Source of the DNA: Clostridia bacterium
Lineage (GTDB): Bacteria; Bacillota_A; Clostridia; Oscillospirales; CAG-272
Direction: 5' to 3'
NCBI GenBank assembly: GCA_017445115.1
Contig: JAFSUU010000048.1
Coordinates: 1 to 64,000 of the forward strand
Length of the DNA stretch: 64,000 nucleotides
Shown: positions 59,791 through 64,000 of the stretch, piece by piece
Numbering within the stretch: position 1 is the stretch's first letter
Layout of the letters: each line of letters opens with the position of its first letter
Translations under genes and position numbers: made by a program
The notes under the pieces: generated by a model
The model's input: only the letters and a program-made list of their open reading frames with translations
Databases searched by the model: none
Told to the model about the DNA's origin: nothing

Positions 59791-60510
59791 ATGAAGATTT
59801 TTCCCGCAATAGATCTTTACGGAGGAAAAGCGGTACGCCTCTTCAAAGGCGATTACGACAAAATGACCGTCTATTCGGACGAACCTGCTGAAGTCGCACG
59901 CGAATTCGCGCGTCTCGGCGCAAAGTTCGTACACGTCGTCGATCTTGAAGGCGCGAGAGACGGAGAAACGCCGAATTTCGATACTGTTCTTCGAATAAAA
60001 AACGCGTCAGGTGCTTTTGTCGAGATCGGCGGAGGGATCCGCACGGAGGAGACCGTCGAAAAATATCTCGCCGCCGGGATCGACAGAGTCATACTCGGTA
60101 CTGCGGCGATAGAGGATTCGGATTTTCTGAGATCGTGCCTTGATAAATACGGAGAAATGATCGCGGTCGGCGCCGATCTGAAAGACGGTTTTGTCGCGGT
60201 GCGCGGCTGGAAAGAGGTTACGAGCGTAACGGCGGACGATTTCTTTGAAATGCTCTCAGAATACGGAGTAAAAAACGTGATATGCACGGACATTTCAAAA
60301 GACGGCGCTATGCAGGGAACGAACAGAACTCTCTATAAAGAGCTGTCGGATAAGTACGACATAGATATCACGGCATCCGGAGGCGTTTCAACGCTCGACG
60401 ACGTAAAAGCGCTCGCGGCGATGGGCCTTTACGGCGCTATAATCGGAAAGGCGTACTACACCGGCGCGATAGATATCCGTGAAGCGATAGAGGTGGCAAA
60501 TGATAACTAA
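59791..60510 (+). CDS. hisA: ProFAR isomerase
   Basis: This 239-residue TIM barrel has KIFPAIDLYGGKAVRLFKGDYDK (catalytic Asp8), EIGGGIRTEETVEKYLAAG and TASGGVSTLDDVKAL. It isomerises ProFAR in histidine biosynthesis. The start at 59791 fits the conserved N-terminus; upstream frame lies inside hisH. No PriA-type dual function is indicated because the window has no trp genes to compare. Confidence 0.94.
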   Translation: MKIFPAIDLYGGKAVRLFKGDYDKMTVYSDEPAEVAREFARLGAKFVHVVDLEGARDGETPNFDTVLRIKNASGAFVEIGGGIRTEETVEKYLAAGIDRVILGTAAIEDSDFLRSCLDKYGEMIAVGADLKDGFVAVRGWKEVTSVTADDFFEMLSEYGVKNVICTDISKDGAMQGTNRTLYKELSDKYDIDITASGGVSTLDDVKALAAMGLYGAIIGKAYYTGAIDIREAIEVANDN

Positions 60511-61258
60511 AAGAATAATACCGTGCCTCGATGTGAAGGACGGCAGAGTCGTAAAAGGAGTCAATTTCAAAGGGCTCGGAGACGTCGCGTCGCCCGTGGC
60601 TCTCGCGGAGTATTACAGCTGTGCCGGCGCCGATGAACTCGTGTTCTACGATATAACCGCGTCGAGCGAGGGAAGGGCGATATTTACGGAGATCCTTACC
60701 GAGACCGCATCAAAGGTATTCATACCGCTGACAGTCGGCGGCGGAATAAATACGGTCGCCGATTTCGAGAGGGTCCTCAAATGCGGAGCGGACAAAGTCA
60801 GCGTTAATTCCGGCGCGATAAGGAATCCCGGGCTCGTCGGTGAGGCCGCGCGTCTTTACGGCGACCAGTGCGTTGTGCTCTCGGTAGATATTGCGAGAGT
60901 GGACGGAGTTTTTCGCGTCTTTGCAAAAGGCGGCCGCGAGAATACGGGTATGGAAGCGATCGAATGGACAAAGCGGTGCGTTGACGCAGGCGCCGGAGAG
61001 ATCGTCGTCAATTCTATCGACACAGACGGTGTGAAAGGCGGATTTGATATTGAAATGCTCCGCGCGGTTACGGAGGCGGTCTCCGTGCCGGTTATAGCGT
61101 CCGGCGGCGCGGGGTGTATCGAACACTTCATAACGCTGTTCAAAGAACTTCCGAAGGTCGACGCAGGACTCGCCGCGTCAATCTTCCATTTCGGAGAAGT
61201 TAGTATAAAAGATTTGAAAGAAAAAATGGCGGCGGAAGGTATCCCCGCACGTCTTTGA
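60500..61258 (+). CDS. hisF: Imidazole glycerol phosphate synthase, cyclase subunit
   Basis: This 252-residue TIM barrel has RIIPCLDVKDGRVVKGVNF, DELVFYDITAS, TVGGGINTVADFERVLKCGADKVSVNSGA and SGGAGCIEHF. Together with HisH it forms imidazole glycerol phosphate and AICAR. It overlaps hisA by 11 bases. Confidence 0.96.
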   Translation: MITKRIIPCLDVKDGRVVKGVNFKGLGDVASPVALAEYYSCAGADELVFYDITASSEGRAIFTEILTETASKVFIPLTVGGGINTVADFERVLKCGADKVSVNSGAIRNPGLVGEAARLYGDQCVVLSVDIARVDGVFRVFAKGGRENTGMEAIEWTKRCVDAGAGEIVVNSIDTDGVKGGFDIEMLRAVTEAVSVPVIASGGAGCIEHFITLFKELPKVDAGLAASIFHFGEVSIKDLKEKMAAEGIPARL

Positions 61259-61267
61259 GGTGATATT

Positions 61268-61918
61268 ATGCTGAAAATCGATGAACTGAAATTTGACAAA
61301 GACGGGCTTATTCCCGCAATCGTTGTCGACTCCGTTACGAAAGAAGTGCTCACACTCGCGTATATGAACCGCGAGAGCCTCAAGATCACTATGGAGCGCG
61401 GACTGACTTGCTTTTACAGCCGTTCTCGAAAAGAACTCTGGCTCAAAGGGGAGACGAGCGGAAATTATCAACACGTCGTCTCTATAACTGCGGACTGCGA
61501 CCGCGATGCTCTCACCGTCGTCGTAGAGCCGGAAGGACCTGCGTGTCATCTCGGAACTAAGTCCTGCTTCAACGATAAAATCTACGAGAGCGAAGAGCTT
61601 CACGAGTTTTCGCTCGAAATGCTCGTAAAGCTTATCGAGGGCAGAAAAACGGAGAAAAAAGAGGGCTCGTATACGACGTATCTCTTTGAAAAAGGGCTCG
61701 ACAAGATATTAAAAAAGGTCGGCGAGGAGTCGACGGAAGTAATTATCGCCGCGAAAGATAAGGATAAAAAAGAGACGATCTACGAGATCGCCGACCTCAC
61801 TTATCACGTGCTCGTGCTTATGATTGAGGCGGGCATCTCGGTTGAGGATATCCATCGCGAGCTCGCTTCCCGCCACGTGATAGATCACAAGGTAAAGCAG
61901 GAGAAGATGACGTCATGA
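61268..61918 (+). CDS. hisIE: Phosphoribosyl-AMP cyclohydrolase/phosphoribosyl-ATP pyrophosphatase fusion
   Basis: This 216-residue bifunctional enzyme has the HisI part (1 to about 110: [42 protein letters not shown]) and the HisE part (about 122-216: [32 protein letters not shown]). It catalyses the second and third steps of the pathway. The frame overlaps hisJ by 4 bases. Confidence 0.95.
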   Translation: MLKIDELKFDKDGLIPAIVVDSVTKEVLTLAYMNRESLKITMERGLTCFYSRSRKELWLKGETSGNYQHVVSITADCDRDALTVVVEPEGPACHLGTKSCFNDKIYESEELHEFSLEMLVKLIEGRKTEKKEGSYTTYLFEKGLDKILKKVGEESTEVIIAAKDKDKKETIYEIADLTYHVLVLMIEAGISVEDIHRELASRHVIDHKVKQEKMTS

Positions 61919-62682
61919 TAAGACGGGATTACCACACTCACACGAACTTTTGCGACGGAAACAATACCGCTGAAGAAATGGTGAGGGCGGCGATATCTCT
62001 CGGGATGGACGAGCTTGGATTCTCAGGTCACGCGCATCAGCCGTTCGATTTCGACTACTGTATGTCGGTCGAGGGCTCGGCGGCGTATCGCAAAGAGATC
62101 ACCCGCTTGAAAAGCGAATACAAGGGAAAGATAAAAATATATCTCGGAGTTGAAAAAGACCTTTATTCCGACGAGGACACCGAAGGGCTCGATTACGTTA
62201 TCGGTTCGACTCACTATCTCAAATTCGGCGACGAATATATCGCCGTTGACGCGGGAGCCGACGTGTTAGCCGATATGATCGAGCGAAAATTCGGAGGCGA
62301 CGCGCTCGCTGTGTGCGAAGCGTATTACGACAACCTGTCAAAAGTCGGCGAGTCTATACGTCCGACGATAGTGGGGCATTTTGACCTCGTGAAAAAATAT
62401 AACCTCGGCGGAAAGTTCTTCGATGAATCGTCACCCCGCTACGTCTCGGCATGGAAAGCTGCGGCGGACAGACTTCTTGAAACCTGCAAACTGTTCGAGA
62501 TCAACACGGGCGGTATCGCCCGCGCTCATCAGACTGAGCCTTATCCGTCCCCCGCTATATACGGTTATCTCAAAGAGCGCGGGGCAAAATTTATCCTTTC
62601 GAGCGACAGTCACCGCACCGATAATCTGTGCTTCTTGTTCGATAAATACGAACACCTCGCGGACAAAGTCAGACTCTTCTGA
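61915..62682 (+). CDS. Histidinol-phosphatase, PHP family (HisJ/HisK type)
   Basis: This 255-residue PHP-domain phosphatase has [62 protein letters not shown] and SSDSHRTDN. It supplies the histidinol phosphate phosphatase step missing from HisB and so completes the pathway. Last gene of the his operon; a terminator follows at once. Confidence 0.92.
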   Translation: MIRRDYHTHTNFCDGNNTAEEMVRAAISLGMDELGFSGHAHQPFDFDYCMSVEGSAAYRKEITRLKSEYKGKIKIYLGVEKDLYSDEDTEGLDYVIGSTHYLKFGDEYIAVDAGADVLADMIERKFGGDALAVCEAYYDNLSKVGESIRPTIVGHFDLVKKYNLGGKFFDESSPRYVSAWKAAADRLLETCKLFEINTGGIARAHQTEPYPSPAIYGYLKERGAKFILSSDSHRTDNLCFLFDKYEHLADKVRLF

Positions 62683-62692
62683 TGAAAAGTTC

Positions 62693-62728
62693 AGCGCCGC
62701 AGGCATTTTGCCTGCGGCGCTTTGTAAT
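62693..62728. terminator. Terminator at the end of the his operon
   Basis: A 13-bp perfect stem AGCGCCGCAGGCA/TGCCTGCGGCGCT (62693-62705 with 62709-62721), then TTGTAATTTT; it also can end the convergent lipoprotein gene. Confidence 0.82.
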
Positions 62729-62738
62729 TTTCCGAAGA

Positions 62739-63329
62739 TCAATAGTATAAAAACTCGATCGTCCTCATAAACTTTTCGACCTGAGCATCGTCGTAGTCTT
62801 CGCCGTATACGTTATATACGAAACGGTAAAATCTGTGCTCCATCTGATTGTTGCTCTGGTCAAAGGCGATCCTGATGACGTACATCCGCCAGTTGGGAAG
62901 CCCTAAATAGTCGAATTTCTGATAGTCGAAGACGTAGTCGCCGACTGTCTTTTTTTCGATCGGAGCCTCGTTGTTGTATTCATTATAAGCGGCGTTTATG
63001 TAGTCGTAGCAGTCTACCTGGAGCATACAAGTGTAACCCATGTCGGTAAACATGAAACCATCGTGATTTTCCGGAAGATTAAAAGAGCATTCTTCGTAAG
63101 CGTTGTAATCGATGTGCGACGTAAACTCCTCTTTCACCCGCTCCTCAAATTCCTTCATCGTGTCGACGGTGACCTCGTCCCCGGCCGTGTCTTCGGCCGT
63201 TTGTTCTGTTTCTGTGTCAGCGATGCCGGCTGCGGTTTCAGTATCGCTTTCAATGCTCTCGACCGCACCGCACGAAGCGGCTGCAAACATCGAGACCACA
63301 AGAATAATGCATATCAGCGCTTTTTTCAT
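62739..63329 (-). CDS. Lipoprotein with acidic Thr/Glu-rich linker
   Basis: This 196-residue lipoprotein has lipobox AASC (Cys20) after MKKALICIILVVSMFAA. A Glu/Thr/Asp-rich spacer (about 22-60) precedes a C-terminal globular part (NLPENHDGFMFTDMGYTCMLQVDCYDYINAAYNEY, MRTIEFLYY). Layout and tyrosine-rich character resemble the lipoprotein at 38410, but the two are not clearly homologous by eye. Function unknown. It starts 4 bases after the sialidase-like gene and is probably cotranscribed. Confidence 0.76.
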   Translation of the reverse strand: MKKALICIILVVSMFAAASCGAVESIESDTETAAGIADTETEQTAEDTAGDEVTVDTMKEFEERVKEEFTSHIDYNAYEECSFNLPENHDGFMFTDMGYTCMLQVDCYDYINAAYNEYNNEAPIEKKTVGDYVFDYQKFDYLGLPNWRMYVIRIAFDQSNNQMEHRFYRFVYNVYGEDYDDAQVEKFMRTIEFLYY

Positions 63330-63333
63330 GCTG

Positions 63334-64000
63334 TTATCTCTCCTCGGAAAGTCTTACAAATCTTACACCGCGGACGTCGCCCTGCTCGTACCAGAGCACA
63401 ACGATCAGCGTTCCGTCGGGAAGGAGCTTCACGTGCGGCTCGCCGAACGAGAAATCGGTCCACTCGGTAAAGTCGCCGCTGCTCATGCTCCTTGTGGCGC
63501 TCGCCGCCGCCCATACCGGCTCGTTTGCGATCACTTCGACGCCGTCGCTCATCACTTTCTCGTGCGCGAGCCAAACGCCGACCGTGCCTTCTTTGCGCTG
63601 ATTGTACGCTATATACACGTCGCCGTCGTCACCTGCGCAGATACCGGTCGACTGACCTCTGAACGGCTGTGCAAAAGGACCGTTGAACGTCGCTCCGTCA
63701 TCGGCGGAGATAAGATACTGACTTGAATTGCTGCTCGCCGTCTGCCAGGTCGAAACGAAGAGCTTTCCGTCGGAAAGACGCTCGATCCAGCTCTCGGCGT
63801 AAAGACATTCGGGAGGAATTACCGCGAATTTTACGGCGGACGTTTTGCCGTCCGGCGCAACCGTGATCTTTCCCATGCAGCAGGTGTCAACGTCCTCTTT
63901 CTTGTCTATCGTCGGGTAAGGTGAATAAATGACAGTCACAGTTCCGTCTTTATCGAGAAGCGCGCCGCCCGGGTTTTCCGCGGAAGCATAAAACGGAACT
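63334..64000 (-). CDS. Sialidase-like (Asp-box) protein, N-terminally truncated by window end
   Basis: The frame stays open to the right edge, so the true start is outside; about 222 C-terminal residues are seen. An Asp-box, SADDGATF (SxDxGxTW/F), and surrounding strands (QYLISADDGATFNGPFAQPFRG, GDDGDVYIAYNQR, EPHVKLLPDGTLIVVLWYEQ) indicate a BNR/sialidase-type six-bladed propeller. It may cleave sialic acid or bind another glycan; catalytic residues are not all in view. The closely spaced lipoprotein gene downstream suggests one unit. Confidence 0.72.
   Translation of the reverse strand, partial: VPFYASAENPGGALLDKDGTVTVIYSPYPTIDKKEDVDTCCMGKITVAPDGKTSAVKFAVIPPECLYAESWIERLSDGKLFVSTWQTASSNSSQYLISADDGATFNGPFAQPFRGQSTGICAGDDGDVYIAYNQRKEGTVGVWLAHEKVMSDGVEVIANEPVWAAASATRSMSSGDFTEWTDFSFGEPHVKLLPDGTLIVVLWYEQGDVRGVRFVRLSEER

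Overview
The window reads as a chromosomal segment of an anaerobic, gut-type Clostridia bacterium, probably of the Oscillospiraceae/Ruminococcaceae kind. The evidence is a spoIIGA-sigE sporulation pair, secreted proteins ending in type I dockerins, many consensus -35/-10 promoters, Shine-Dalgarno sites and rho-independent terminators. The taxon is inferred from gene content only; no rRNA gene is present.

Left part (1-18.9 kb). A truncated sugar-phosphate isomerase/epimerase is followed by three tandem paralogous dockerin proteins built from two repeated modules I do not recognise. Then come spoIIGA-sigE, a TMEM165/GDT1-type cation exporter with a second isomerase/epimerase, and a large minus-strand AAA+ protein that joins a ClpA-like ATPase, a receiver-like middle and an FtsH-like ATPase/M41 peptidase. 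A seven-gene minus-strand operon led by a TetR repressor follows (hydrolase, membrane protein, flavin reductase, YjdF, methyltransferase, acetyltransferase). A lipoprotein gene closes this part.

Middle (18.9-24.4 kb). One intact tRNA-Arg(CCU) and two half-tRNA sequences broken in the anticodon loop flank a two-domain 5'-nucleotidase lipoprotein and a Fic protein. This looks like an eroded tRNA integration site. Codon use in the genes on either side differs strongly, so either transfer or an assembly join here should be considered.

Right part (24.4-64 kb). A 2,082-residue secreted protein (BspA-like leucine-rich repeats, beta-helix-like repeats, cysteine-pair repeats, dockerin) lies behind a TetR gene. 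Next is a two-gene operon joining a CDP-glycerol glycerophosphotransferase-like enzyme to a YidC-like/sulfatase-fold fusion, then a GH2 glycosidase, an N-acetylhexosamine kinase-like gene, a CpsC-CpsD-CpsB regulatory trio with tyrosine/glycine-rich tails, and an ABC exporter.

The last 18 kb is biosynthetic. A minus-strand operon (pheA-aroB-aroC-aroEK-aroQ-aroA-tyrA-DAHP synthase) encodes the whole route from central metabolites to phenylpyruvate and 4-hydroxyphenylpyruvate. It is preceded by a Phe/Tyr-rich leader peptide and a terminator, a previously unannotated attenuator as far as I can tell. Divergent from it is a complete histidine operon (yerC-hisZ-G-D-C-B-H-A-F-IE-J) whose promoter contains four tandem 8-bp repeats, a likely operator for the TrpR-like YerC protein. 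A lipoprotein and a truncated sialidase-like protein end the window.
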